A stretch of 64,000 bases of DNA from Timema cristinae (taxonomy: Eukaryota; Arthropoda; Insecta; Phasmatodea; Timematidae), in assembly GCA_039000515.1 (NCBI GenBank), contig JBCFYV010011135.1, positions 14,708,376-14,772,375 on the forward strand, in the 5' to 3' direction. Under the pieces are notes generated by a model. The model did not search any database and had not been told where the DNA came from. It worked only from the letters and a program-made list of their open reading frames with translations. The position numbers were made by a program, and so were the translations under genes. This document shows positions 22,523-33,327 of the stretch, piece after piece; position 1 is the first letter of the stretch; each line of letters opens with the position of its first letter.

Positions 22523-22990
22523 TTATTATTATTATTATTATTAGCGCGTCTTACTACCCGTTCGGGTTATACACACACTATTGTGTAATGGTAGGGTGAT
22601 TGTGAGATGAAATGGAGGACCTACAGTTTAACGTGGAATCCGAACCACGGTGGAGGCCTGGTATTCCACACATTCACAAGTTGTGATTAATACACGTCTT
22701 CATCTTGTGAATGTGGGGAATGCCAGGCCTCCACCGTGGTTCGGATTCCACGTTAAACTGTAGGTCCTTCATTTCATCTCACAATCACCCTACCATTACA
22801 CATTAGCGTAAGTGCGTATAACCCGAACGGGTAGTAAGACGCGGTGCTAATAATAATAATAATAATACACGTCTTGTCAGAGGTGAAGGAAGGGTTTGGA
22901 AATCGGATAAATCTGTGCCAGGACCGAGGATTGAACCCCGGACCCCCAACACAGAAGTTCCACACCTTAGACCTAGACCGCCAGGTCACC
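22523..22990 (-). repeat. SINE-B with a second SINE-B inserted
   Basis: Outer copy, minus strand: tail at 22543-22573, body to 22700, then resuming at 22876 with 'gtcagaggtgaaggaagggt' and the tRNA-like head complement 'ctagaccgccaggtcacc'. It belongs to the B subtype with the extra 'gattaatacacg' segment. The inner copy is listed separately. Confidence 0.93.
22701..22863 (+). repeat. 5'-truncated SINE-B inserted in SINE-B
   Basis: Starts at 'catcttgtgaatgtgggg', lacks the tRNA head, and ends in the common tail plus (TAA)n. The 12 bp duplication 'aatacacgtctt' flanks it (22689-22700 and 22864-22875). Its orientation is opposite to the host SINE, making an inverted repeat of about 150 bp arms with a short loop. 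Confidence 0.95.
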
Positions 22991-23100
22991 TACAAATGAT
23001 ACCGACTATAAAATCAGCTGTTTCTAGATTGTGTTCCAAAGCATCTTGTGTCAAGGCACATTTGTGATAGTGTCTGAATTACTGCCTCACTCAAACATAT

Positions 23101-24179
23101 TCCATTCTCAATTTTCATCGAAAGTTTGAATCAACCCTATGTACCCAAATAATTTATACGCTAACTAAAATTAATAGGTATGAGAAAGAGAGAATTTAAG
23201 AGGATTTTTATCTGCATTTATTTATAGAAAAAGCGTGTGTGAGACTATTTTAAAGAGAGAGAAAAGCTAACTACACCTGGCTGGGGTTCGAATCCCGACT
23301 TTCTCGTCTTTGACGAACCAGACAAGTTGAGACTGGCTTCTTTTCTCACGCGATGTTAGTAAAACACTGTTGAAAAATTACAGAATGTGATTTTAATCGC
23401 TGCAAAAAATATCGTAGCAATAGCAAGTATGCGTATAACATGAACAAGTAGTAAGACACGGTTATTTAAAATAGAATAGCTGACGAGTGGACTTTTTAAC
23501 TTTAGGGAAAGTTTATTCTTTCCTTCCCCCCCCCCCCCCTCCCTGAAAGCACAAAACGTCTGAATTATCCCGTGGGACCTACTGATCAGAACAGACTCTG
23601 ACAATTCCTGTCTTGCCTACGCATGTCTTCACTTGACGTCTCCGATTGAGTCATACTGTATAGCTAGAGCCCAGTAAAAATGGTTGTATTTTTAGTTAAA
23701 TTTAGTTTTTTAAATCTTACTTTTCAGTGTTATTTTGTGTTTATTCAAAATTACATGTTATCTGTGGTGTTTAAGTATTATTTACATATTGAGATAATAT
23801 ATACAAAATTAAAATTAACTATTGAAACCTTATGTATTTTCTTTAAAATTCTTGTCAAGTTTGTCTGCATATTTCACAATTTTGTAGCCTAAAGTTAGCT
23901 TACACTACAACAAAATACTAATCAAATTACAGCATAGTCAGAATTTCTGCTTAATTTCTTCTTGATTTCGTGTTTATTTAAAGAGTTTTTGTTGTTGTAA
24001 AAGCGGTGTTATTTAGTTTTATAGGAGGATTTCGTGTAACAAGCCGATTTGGTTTTATTTCTCTTTTCAAAAACATTTAAATCAAAAACTATCGAAGGAC
24101 AAGGTACTTGAGTCCCTCTTTGTATGGGGTCTTTTCACTTTGCACAGGAAGATCCTCATTTGACAGTTGAGGAAGTTTT
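23101..24179. other. AT-rich sequence with a B-box-like patch
   Basis: 'ggctggggttcgaatcccga' at about 23279-23298 is a good B box and may be a SINE remnant. A C homopolymer lies at 23526-23540. Nothing else recognised. Confidence 0.35.
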
Positions 24180-24489
24180 TATCGACTGTGGTCTAGTGGT
24201 CAAAAGAGTTCCTTGCTACAGATCCAGAGGTCCCGGGTTTGATTCTCTTAGCTTCCATATTTTCTGTCAAGCTATTGAGTCTGGAACGGGGTCAACTCAG
24301 ACTCGTGAGGACAAATGAGGAGATGCTTGAATGAAATAGTGGCAGCTCCATTCTAGAAAACTGAGGTTAATGACCAGAGGGTTCATGGTGCTGACAAAAT
24401 TACACCCTCTATCCACAAAAGCTAGCACTATCTTCACCAATAACTGCGGACGCTTGTTCGGTATGGCTATATTGCAGACTGACGCCATG

Positions 24490-24490
<1 letters not shown>
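24180..24490 (+). repeat. SINE-C
   Basis: Head 'tggtctagtggtcaaaag' (A box), 'aggtcccgggtttgattctc' (B box), body 'gaggacaaatgagg..gcttgaat', 'gaaaactgaggttaatgacc', 'acaccctctatcc'. Matches 63478-63765 over most of its length. Confidence 0.85.

Positions 24491-24496
<6 letters not shown>

Positions 24497-24538
<42 letters not shown>
24497..24538. repeat. (TA)n microsatellite
   Basis: About 20 TA units preceded by TGTG and followed by an AC-rich run. Confidence 0.9.
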
Positions 24539-24541
<3 letters not shown>

Positions 24542-24544
24542 CAT

Positions 24545-24895
24545 ATACACACACATTCTCTGCGCTCGTTGAGGGCTCCACCCCCTAACCCCCAGTGGGT
24601 TTTCTTTGAAAGTGGATGTAAACTAATGTAATTCCAAAGCCGTGTTTTGATAGATCTTACCGTTTAGCCACAAGATACCTCCAAAGAAAGGTCTGCATTG
24701 ACTTTAAAGTTGCTCCGCCATTTTGAATTTTTTTTTCGGGGGTTAAAAATTAAAATGGTTAACTTTTTGGAATTTTCCCATCGGTTACAGGTTATAAGCT
24801 ATAAGTTTGCCAACTGTTAAGTTTCTAGCTTAACTGTAAGTGGGTAAACATTAATGTCAGTGAGTGAGTCAGCCCTGTGGCTTTATATTAGTATA
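24545..24895 (+). repeat. RTE-like retroposon 3' region
   Basis: Aligns with 59488-59800 in opposite orientation: 'gtggatgtaaactaatgtaa', 'aaagaaaggt', 'attaatgtcagtgagtgagt', and the end 'ggctttatattagtata'. The end resembles that of the 6836 and 43203 elements. Confidence 0.6.
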
Positions 24896-25689
24896 AAATA
24901 ATATAATACATACATACATACAAACATATATATACATACACACTAGCCGAGAAGTGTGCTCTGCAGCTGTCACCTTTGGCAGATGGTGTCTTGACAATTT
25001 TATGAGTCTTTTCAATCTCATATTATTTTCCCATTTATTTCCTGTGGGGACTATATATATATTTGTATCAAAAGTTTTGTTTATTCGCGCCACCAATACT
25101 CAATCTTTGGAACTGCTTAAAATAACCTCAAAGTAAATAAAGAGCTGTGATTCTTTCATTTCATTTTATTTTGTTTCTTCAGAAACTCAAGAGACGACGG
25201 GACCTCCCATGATCATTTTGTACTCCCGAGAGAAATCTGCTACTATGTCCAAACCAAAGCAACCATCTGTTGCGCGCGCATATGCCTTCAATGTGCACAA
25301 TATCGCTCATCCAATTGTGTTCTTCTTGGTTGTGTGCGAGAGAGTGTGGCTCACAAAAAAAAAAAACTTCTTTTAATGACACCCTTCTTTCAGCTTTATG
25401 CTGGTAAGGGGAAGGGGAGGTTTACCACGTGATCAATAAATCGTCTGATCCAGTTAGACTTTCCGATCCTCTAAACGTCTCTGGGGGTATAGCAGATTAC
25501 TATACAGTCCAATTTTCATAGGAAGGACCTATTCATGCAGCTAGAACGGTTACTAGATCTTCTGTCACGTGTTCATATGTCAATACATATGATGATCTGA
25601 AAGTGGCACTTCGTGTAGTAGATACAGAACCATTTTAATATAAAGAGCCTTATCTGATGGCTATAAAAGTGATGTAAGGTTGTTTTGAT

Positions 25690-26055
25690 GTAGTTACTTT
25701 TCAATTTGAGGAGCACGCACTCAGCCCTTCAAATGGTTAGTGCCACCCGCCCACTCCATCTGGGGGATAGACGATGTACTAGGGAGGTCGTGAACAAACG
25801 CGGTAGTTTCCCTGTAACCTTCCGCGCCGAATTTCTACAAGCAGGCGAGAAAGATCCTACAAATTTTATATACCTTCCTGAGATTATTTTATTTACCTCA
25901 ACCGACGTGGCAACGACAGCTTTACTTCCCACCCATAGAAAGTTGTGCTACAAATTTTCATTGGTAGGTATAAATTCATCGACTTCCACTGGGTTTGAAG
26001 CCGTGAACATTGATTGGTGAGGCAAACCACTTTACACCAGCACCACCGAGGTCTA
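25690..26055 (-). repeat. SINE-D
   Basis: Left end 'gcactcagcccttcaaatgg', body 'gaaagatcctacaaatttta', complement of B box 'cactgggtttgaagccgtga' and head complement 'accagcaccaccgaggtc'. Collinear with 26510-26845. Confidence 0.78.
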
Positions 26056-26089
26056 CATATATCTTTCAAATAACAATAATATATTGGTA

Positions 26090-26180
26090 AATTTACAAAA
26101 ACGACGCCTGAACACTATAATCGAACCCGGGACCCTTAACTTAGCGTGCCAATGCTCTACCACTGAGATATACAGGGATA
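26090..26180 (-). repeat. SINE-E head (minus)
   Basis: Complement of a tRNA-like head: B box 'gggttcgattatag' and A box 'ctcagtggtagagcat' read on the minus strand. The anticodon stem does not fold well, so I do not call a tRNA gene. Faces the + copy at 26265. Confidence 0.65.
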
Positions 26181-26264
26181 ATCCCTTGTTTAGGGTCTTT
26201 CTTTACTCAATAATTAAGGTAGAGTCTGTTATGGACGTGTGGAATGAACCTGAACACGAGACTA

Positions 26265-26375
26265 TTCATGAATAGCTCAGTGGTACGTTAATCCAAAGGT
26301 CCCGGGTTCAATTCTCGTGTCCGGGTGTCAGTTTTAAAATTGACGAATATGATACTTGACACGGCTACATATAAA
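26265..26375 (+). repeat. SINE-E head (plus)
   Basis: 'gaatagctcagtggtacg' and 'ggtcccgggttcaattctcg', followed by 'gtgtcagttttaaaattgac', which parallels the sequence beyond the B box of the minus copy. Confidence 0.65.
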
Positions 26376-26509
26376 ACTAAGAGATAATTTACATATTCCA
26401 AGCTTCGCTAGGCATGAATATACAGTTAGTTGTACAAACGTTTGATCACCTCCAAAATAATAATCTTCAACCACTCAAAGGTTTGTTTGATGTGATTTCT
26501 ATTCATCCA

Positions 26510-26845
26510 ACGCTGGACATAGCACCTCAGTCTTTCGGCTGGTTAGTGTTGCCTGTACTATCTGGCAGAAATCCCATATACTAGGAGAGTTAAGAAAAGT
26601 ATGATGGTTCCCCGTTGAATTTATATGAACGGGAGTGAAAGAGCCTACCAATTTTTACGGTAAAGTTATTTTAGGCCTACATACCACAATAGACATGGGA
26701 CCGACAGATTTACTTCCACTCCAAAGGATGTTGTGCTACGGATTTTTACCATTCGAGGTAAATCTATCGACCTCGGCTGGGTTTGAACCCATGAACATCG
26801 GATCCTGAGGTGAGCACTTTACCCCAAGAACACCAAGGTCGACAA
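26510..26845 (-). repeat. SINE-D
   Basis: Complement of B box 'gctgggtttgaacccatgaa' with 'ggatcctgaggtgagcac' and head complement 'agaacaccaaggtcgac'. Left part 'cagtctttcggctggttagtg' parallels 25710-25745. Confidence 0.8.
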
Positions 26846-26944
26846 AATAATAATACTATCGATTTTGACCGCAAAGTAATGTTTTTTAGTACCTAAAAGG
26901 GCCTTTCTATAAAAAAATATATAAAAACCGGGTTGTACCAATAA

Positions 26945-27400
26945 CTCTACGATGTTAACGGCGGAGGGTGAAGAGGCGCGTGCATCACGTGGTCCACAAC
27001 GCGGATGACAACCAGATGTCTTGCGCTACCGCGATATCGGTAGCGCCGGCGCCCGCCCGCGGTCTGACGGGAGGTGGAGGAGGATGGTGGGTTCCTCTCG
27101 AAATATGGACCACTGACGGCGTAAGGGAAAGAGGTTGGGGTGGGGGAGATCCCAAGAACATCCAGCCTCAAAGAGAGAGAGAGAAAGAGAGATTACGGTG
27201 ATCGCTAGCGAAGAGCTGCCAGCCCAAAAGTCGTCCTCTTGGTCCGGACGAGTTGGGTGGTCCTCGTCGTGTGTGGTGAGAGACGTTAAGGCAGAGCAGC
27301 CTCCACTCTGCGCGGTATCTAGCGGGATGGACCGCAACCTCGTATTCCCTGTGGTACTCGGCTTTTACAAACATTTATACTATGTGCCCTCCTTGATAGC
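26945..27400. promoter_or_regulatory. GC-rich, CpG-rich island with GAGA tract (possible promoter)
   Basis: About 450 bp of strongly CpG-rich sequence in an AT-rich setting. Contains a perfect 9 bp hairpin gcgctaccg/cggtagcgc (27023-27031 with 27038-27046), a GAGAGA tract at 27170-27194, and overlapping open frames on both strands with no recognised domain. Reading: a promoter or untranslated first exon of an unseen gene, or a fragment of a GC-rich element. No TATA box or initiator could be fixed. Confidence 0.4.
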
Positions 27401-27448
27401 AAGTTGTTTTTTTTTGGGGGTGAATTTTGCACCCCCATCATAGCAGTA

Positions 27449-27700
27449 GAAACATGGAGTTAAATTTTCTTCACGTGGTGATATCAAAATTTCTTAAATA
27501 TCTATCAAGAGTGTCCTTGAATTTAATGACAACTTTTATCTTCATTTAAAAAGTTTCTCGTCTAATATTGCTACACTCTTGACAGATATTCGACAACTGT
27601 TGATATCACCACGTGAAGAAGATTAAACTTATGTTTGTACTGGAGAAATATTTTATTATATTTTGGCCAAAAAGGTTTTTCTATTTTAAAAAAAAAATCA
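27449..27700. mobile_element. P-family foldback element
   Basis: Inner arms 'cttcacgtggtgatatca' (27470) and 'tgatatcaccacgtgaag' (27602) are exact complements, and the right outer arm has 'ttttggccaaaaagg'. The left outer arm is lost against the GC-rich island. Confidence 0.75.
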
Positions 27701-28269
27701 CTGGCTTTTTCTCGCGTCTCCTACACTCCTAGCTTAAACCGAGCCAAATGAATAACACAGATGGTATGCTAGTGGAAATAATAATTCTAGAAGTCATAAT
27801 TAATTAATTATATATTATGAACTGTACCAAACGTGGTTTTCCATTTTGTGTGTATGTGTATGTGGGGGGGGGAGTGGGGGGTGTCCCCCACCGTAAACGA
27901 CGTCTGTGCACCCACTCACTCCTCTCTATTTATATTTACAAACATTAAATTAAGTTAAAATGTAATAAATCTGTTCTATTAAGATGGAATGGAAGGTATA
28001 AATGAATGAGTTGGTGTCAAGAAAATAACGGCATTTGATGAGAATCATTTTAAATAAAAATAAAAATTTATCAAATTCTGCAATGTTCATAACAAGTATG
28101 CCAGAAATATTAAGATTACAATATTCAGAAAATCAAACTAAACGCATCTACTACCAAAGCGAAATGTATGGTGTCCACAGAATTTTATACAATAAGAAAG
28201 TTGTAGAAACACTGGTCTCAACTCGCATTCCCATCCATATAGCCTTAATAAAATGTCATTTTGTATTAT
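27701..28269. other. AT-rich sequence
   Basis: A GT/G-rich run at 27850-27890. No gene recognised; the 93-codon frame at 28035-28316 overlaps SINE sequence at its end and resembles nothing known. Confidence 0.35.
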
Positions 28270-28940
28270 TCTTTAGCTGTGTCTTAGTACCCATTCGGGG
28301 TACACGCATACATTAATAACTAGAGGTTTATGAAACTTTGAAACTTCAACTTCACTCCGAAAAACATTCCTGCTTCAAAGCTTCGCCAAGAAAAATATTG
28401 GCAGCTAAATACCCCATTTATGTTCAATTACTGCCATTCTAAGCTGTTATGTACATTACAAATTAGTATTCATATGGTAAAAATAATAAGTAATTGAACT
28501 GCATTCTGCGATAATAACTTGATTTATCTAATTGAAACAAAATATTACAAACAATAAAACAGTATCCAAGTAATTTTAGAGCATAAAGTAATTTAAATAA
28601 CCACAATATAATATTTTTTCAAGCGTAAAACAACTTACAAAAAATATTCGACCTTCAATTCGGTTTTGAGAATATTTCATATATTAGATTCGAGTTCACT
28701 TCGAGTTGAAAAAGTTGACTCGACACACACCTATTAATAACGCTAATGGGATATAAAGATGTAATTTTAAAGGAAATATATCCGAATCCGTGTGACGAAA
28801 GAGTGAGAAAATAATTCAGAAAAACAAAACTACCTCGATAAACCCAACCTGGACTCTAACCACGATCGTGCTGTCACAGGCAATCTAGTTCGACACAGGA
28901 GTGATGCGTTAGACCACGGGATTACCGATGCGGGGTAGTG
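28270..28940 (-). repeat. SINE-A1 split by a hAT MITE
   Basis: Tail 'tcttagtacccattcggggt' at 28287-28306 and 'attaataac', then body and head complement from 28742 ('gctaatgggat' to 'gggattaccgatgcgggg'). Confidence 0.85.
28321..28733. mobile_element. hAT MITE (413 bp) with perfect 8 bp duplication
   Basis: Inserted in SINE-A1. TTAATAAC flanks it exactly (28313-28320 and 28734-28741). Ends are TAGAGGTTTATGAAAC and, on the complement, TAGGTGTGTGTCGAGTC, imperfect TIRs starting TAG as in many hAT elements. A related right end lies at 48540-48628. Confidence 0.87.
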
Positions 28941-29142
28941 TAAAAATAACTAGTTATTATATTTATCCAATATGTATCTTTTATAGCTTGGGACACTTCT
29001 CGACCAGGAAGAAGAAGATGAAATATAAACCAGAGGCTCCTTAGAGTTTCCCTTGGAAGACGCCGATTAGATACAAATTAAAAAGTGACGTCAACAGTTA
29101 AACGAAACACTCAAATGTGTATAAGATTTGTTCCTCTATAAC

Positions 29143-29340
29143 ATAACGAGATATTATACGCATATTTACTAATTATTCTAATGATTATGTATGACAAGGG
29201 TTGAATTTAGAGTAAATGTACCCGCATTTGTGTGGAGACAAAGTGGAAAACAATTTTTGAAAAACTACCCTCAATATACCTGACCGGGATTCGAGCTCCA
29301 ATCTTCCTGTCTCTGGCAATCTATTCTAACACGAGATAAA
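29143..29340 (-). repeat. SINE-A1, partial
   Basis: Body 'atgtacccgcatttgtgtgg' and B-box complement 'cgggattcgagctcc'. Both the tail and head ends are eroded. Confidence 0.75.
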
Positions 29341-29539
29341 CTAATAAAAACCTTTACAGTTGAAGGACTGTAGTGCATGCCCAGCTTCAGATAGATGGGA
29401 AGCACATCAGGACCCAACCTCGGCTTGAAGATTAATTTTTATTATTACTATTAATTGTGTTTTTATATTTATATAGATATTTCCAGAAGATATTTCGTAC
29501 TTCCTGATGAGCTAGGAAACTAACATTTGTGAAAACGTA

Positions 29540-29825
<286 letters not shown>

Positions 29826-29980
29826 AAACGTATAGGGTCCCCTAAAAAGGTGCTAAAATATCCAACACTTGATAAATTATAGATCTATGTATGTAGAGAT
29901 TAAGTTATTCGATTCTTCTAAAACACAAACGCGACTATAATACGATAAAGAACACGTCTTAAGTAATCATTATAACAGAT

Positions 29981-30462
29981 AGTGGATCCAGAGCCTGTTA
30001 TCGAGGAAGCGGGGAATGGTTTTCATAGGGCTATTTCAAGTAGAAATTTAACAATTCTAATTAATCAAAGATTTTAATTTATTATCATTTTAATAATAAT
30101 AGTATTAATAGTTTATAAAAAAATAATTTTAACTAATAATAATAATAATAATAATAAAGAGGACTTATAAAATAAACCTAATTTTGATTAACGAGTTTGT
30201 AATTTTAATACAAAAGACGTAATACAAAGAGTCACTGCCAAAAGTAATAATTATGTACATGAGCCTAAAATTACTTACTGGAGAGTTTTAGTCCCAACCA
30301 AGAGCTTTTCTTCATATTAGGGCCAGGTTGAATGAGTTTTTGATTTAAGTAATGTAGGAGCAAGTCATTCTTTACAACATTAAGGTATTGGTTTCAACAT
30401 TTTTTATTATCTTCGATGTAGGGGGACCAATCGCCCCCATTGCACCCCCCTCGGATCCACCA
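29981..30462. mobile_element. Probable hAT-like MITE
   Basis: Inverted ends 'agtggatccagag' (29981) and 'cggatccaccaatg' (to 30464), with 'cgcccccattgcacccccc' near the right end. The G/C-rich ends resemble the element at 57502-58192. No clear target duplication. Confidence 0.5.
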
Positions 30463-30599
30463 ATGATTATAGCTGGTTTCTATGTTATTAATTACAAGCT
30501 AACATTAACCTAATAAAATATTACTTTACATGCTAAGGTATAAAAATCAGTTTTTTAGGGAAAAAGGGGGTCTCCACTAGAAAATTTTACTATAGGCCT

Positions 30600-30660
30600 A
30601 CCTTTAGCAAATAAAGGTTTGTGTGTGTGTATATATATATATATGTATATGTATACCCAT
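30600..30660. repeat. (TG)n/(TA)n microsatellite
   Basis: A GTGTGTGT run passing into TATATATA, at about 30619-30655. Confidence 0.8.
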
Positions 30661-30857
30661 ACGATTAGCAATTGAGGGGTGGGTATTGTTAGGTTGGGTA
30701 GTATTGTTAAAATAAGCCTGTCGTAGAAGTTTATGTTTAATAGACAAACAAGTATTTTCATTTTTATTAAATTATATAAATAAATATTTAAAAACGACAA
30801 TTTGGAGTAGAAGGGTCCCAATAAAGTGGGGTTGTAGGGAACGTCAGTTTATGTTTA

Positions 30858-30912
30858 TAGCAAAATAATTTTGGCCACAAAAAAAAAACTTGCCTCAGTA
30901 GATATACTATTT
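30858..30912. mobile_element. P-family arm fragment
   Basis: 'tttatagcaaaataattttggccacaaa' order, then 'cttgcctcagtagata', cut off by the SINE-A1 that starts at 30914. Confidence 0.5.
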
Positions 30913-30913
30913 C

Positions 30914-31123
30914 TTAGCACCGCATCTTACTACCCGTTCAGGTTATACGTATGTTAGGGATTAATAAGGTTTAAGATGAAGAGCCCCCACATTTGGAGGT
31001 AAAGTGAAAAACCATTTTTTAAAAACCACTCTAAATACACTTGAACGGGATCAAACCCTTATCTCGTCTTCGGCAGTCTAGCCCAACACGAGAGTAGCGC
31101 GTTAGACTACGTGGCCACCGAAG
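30914..31123 (-). repeat. SINE-A1
   Basis: Tail 'agcaccgcatcttactaccc' at left and head complement 'gactacgtggccaccgaag' at right, abutting the next element. Confidence 0.87.
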
Positions 31124-31828
31124 GGGCCCGGATTAAGGCATGTGGCAAGTGTGCCACGCACAGGTGCCCTCACCCACCTGGTGAATACATCACTTTGACT
31201 TGTCATATTTATTTTGTGATAATATTATATTTCAATATGTTTTATATTTTTTTCGTAAAATTTATCCCAAACTAATTTAGAAATTCCCTAATTGACGACA
31301 GATCGCTAGTAGCCTGGTATTACGTGTAGTCCGACAGTCCGTACTTAAAAATGAACACAACCCTTGCTTTTGACAAACCGTCAATACTACATATCTGCAG
31401 AAGGTACCGTTTGACTCTTGACAGAAAAATAAACAATGATTTTATATTGACAATAATTTCTTAGATAAAATAATAAAATGGTTAAGATTGAACAATTTAC
31501 TAAATGCAACGTGAGAATGATGGGAAAAAACTGTTTTAAATAATAAAACACTGTTTACTATATTAATACTATCTATTTTATCTGCAGATGGTGTACTACA
31601 TAAAATGCAATTATACTGAAATAGTATATGGTTATAATATAATGTCCGGAATTATTATATTATTAGATACTATTAATTTACAGTACTATAATCCACTCAG
31701 AATATAATAGACTCTATAGTTTATAGTTACTATAGTATTAATAAATAATTAATGTGTCAATAACAAAATTGACGGTACTCACTATGATTTCTAAACGTTT
31801 GCAAAAAAAGTTGTTCTCTAAATACAAC

Positions 31829-31859
<31 letters not shown>

Positions 31860-32155
31860 AGCACCGCGTCATACTACCCGTTCGGGTTATACGCACTTAC
31901 ACTAATGTGTAATGGTAGAGTGATTGTGAGATGAAATGGAGGACCTACAGTTTAACGTGGAATCCGAACCACGGTGGAGGCCTGGCATTCCTCACATTCA
32001 CAAGTGATTAATACACGTCTTTTCAGAGGGTGAAGGAAGGGTTTTTTCATGTATGATGTATATTTAGAATCTATAATCCTTCATTGGGGAATTAACTTCT
32101 AAGGGCCCCAAGCTATAATTGGCACAGGGCCCCCAAAAGTTTTAATCCGGGCCTG
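31124..32155. mobile_element. hAT-like TIR element with SINE-B insertion
   Basis: Ends 'GGGCCCGGATTAAGG' (31124) and 'TTTTAATCCGGGCCTG' (to 32155) are inverted repeats. The subterminal 'gtggcaagtgtgccacg' is itself palindromic. The element is interrupted by SINE-B at 31831-32046. Superfamily inferred from the CAGGCCCGGATTAA-type end. Confidence 0.65.
31831..32046 (-). repeat. SINE-B, 5' truncated
   Basis: Tail and body intact ('ttcgggttatacgcacttac', 'ggaatccgaaccacggtgg'), ending in 'gtgaaggaagggttttt'; the tRNA-like head is missing. Subtype with 'gattaatacacg'. Confidence 0.9.
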
Positions 32156-32437
32156 GATACATATATTATGAATTTTTTTTACACGCTACTATTTCAACAG
32201 TTCTTGAATATCTCTCTCATGGATATTGTGGGTCGGGTCTTTTACACTTTGTTGAAAGCGTTTCTTCTCAACTGCCCGGATAATTATGGCAAAAATTAAA
32301 TAACCATTGAGACTACCATACCATGTTCGAACATTTAAACTACACGTTTATACTGAAATTTGGAAAAATTTATTTTGTAATTTTGTAATTTTTTTATATA
32401 TATAAAAACTATAAAAACACGTACTTTATCTCTATTT

Positions 32438-32713
32438 GAGGTGACCTGGCGGTCTAGGGGTAAGGTGTCAGACTTCTGTGCTGGCGGTCGGGGTTCAATC
32501 CTCGGTCCCGGCACAGATTTATCTGATTGCCGAAACCTTCCTTCACCTCTGACAAGACATCTTGTGAATGTGGGGAATGCCAGGCCTCCACCGTGGTTCG
32601 GATCTCACGTTAAACTGTAGGTCTTCCATTTCATCTCACAATCACCCTTCCATTACACATTAGCGTAAGTGCGTATAACCAGAACGGGTAGTAAGACGCG
32701 GTGCTAATAATAA
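32438..32713 (+). repeat. SINE-B, full length with 11 bp duplication
   Basis: Head 'TGACCTGGCGGTCTAGGGGT', B box 'cggggttcaatcctcgg', body, common tail and (TAA)n. 'tatctctattt' flanks it (32427-32437 and 32714-32724). Confidence 0.96.
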
Positions 32714-32797
32714 TATCTCTATTTTCCTTCCGTCCCTGACATGAGACTTGAGGTTTGTACACCTGATATCAACGTAGAGGTAACTTAGAGTCTAAAG

Positions 32798-33327
32798 CTT
32801 GATTCACACGTTCGTCGAAAATAGAAAAGAAAATCTCTTTGATTGGAGCAGAAACTCACACGCTGTATTTTGACCCATGATGCATTGCAATGCTAACTTT
32901 AAACAGCTGATTATCAACATATTTTATTTTCAAGTGGATAAACATATATTTTAGATAATTCTCCTGATGAATGTTTTCAAATAATAACGCTGTGTCGTGG
33001 CACAATACAATACATTGATACACACGATTTACATTAACAGGCTAGTTCAAATCTCCTCACAAAGGCCAACGAAACTGTCTGCTCGCTTCTAGCTCTACAG
33101 CGCATGCGCTGTCATATGCTTATGCGCACTGATTTAAGATAGTCGATCCTGAGATTTGATTGGTTTTCCCGTTACGAACATCTCAGGCAGAGCAGACGAA
33201 GTAGAGTTTTGTTGAACGTTAGCGGAACAGATCACGCTGATTTGGCGGAAATCTTGTGATTGGCTTAGAGCTCATCACATGAAGATTTTTTTGTTCTGCG
33301 CTAGTTTTTCAGCGATCGTGTGAAATG
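32798..33327 (-). mobile_element. Z-family TIR element, complete
   Basis: Ends 'cttgattcacacgttcgtcg' and 'cagcgatcgtgtgaaatgg' are inverted repeats. The interior is collinear with copies 1 and 4. No coding frame of note. Useful as the uninterrupted reference copy. Confidence 0.85.

Larger units (their letters stand above)
22131..23100 (+). mobile_element. Z-family element, copy 2, with a SINE-B complex inside
   Basis: Left part from 'gtggaattacatgttcactg' aligns with Z ('aaaccaatcacaagatctcg', 'gaaataacttgttgaattg'). It resumes after 22990 with 'aatcagctgtttctag..tgtgttccaaagcatc'. The most diverged of the four Z copies. Interrupted by 22523-22990. Confidence 0.65.

Noticed and set aside
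26100..26340. Possible tRNA genes at the SINE-E heads and other B-box sites
   Set aside because: A and B boxes are good, but acceptor and anticodon stems do not pair and each is followed by family-specific body sequence, so they are SINE heads.
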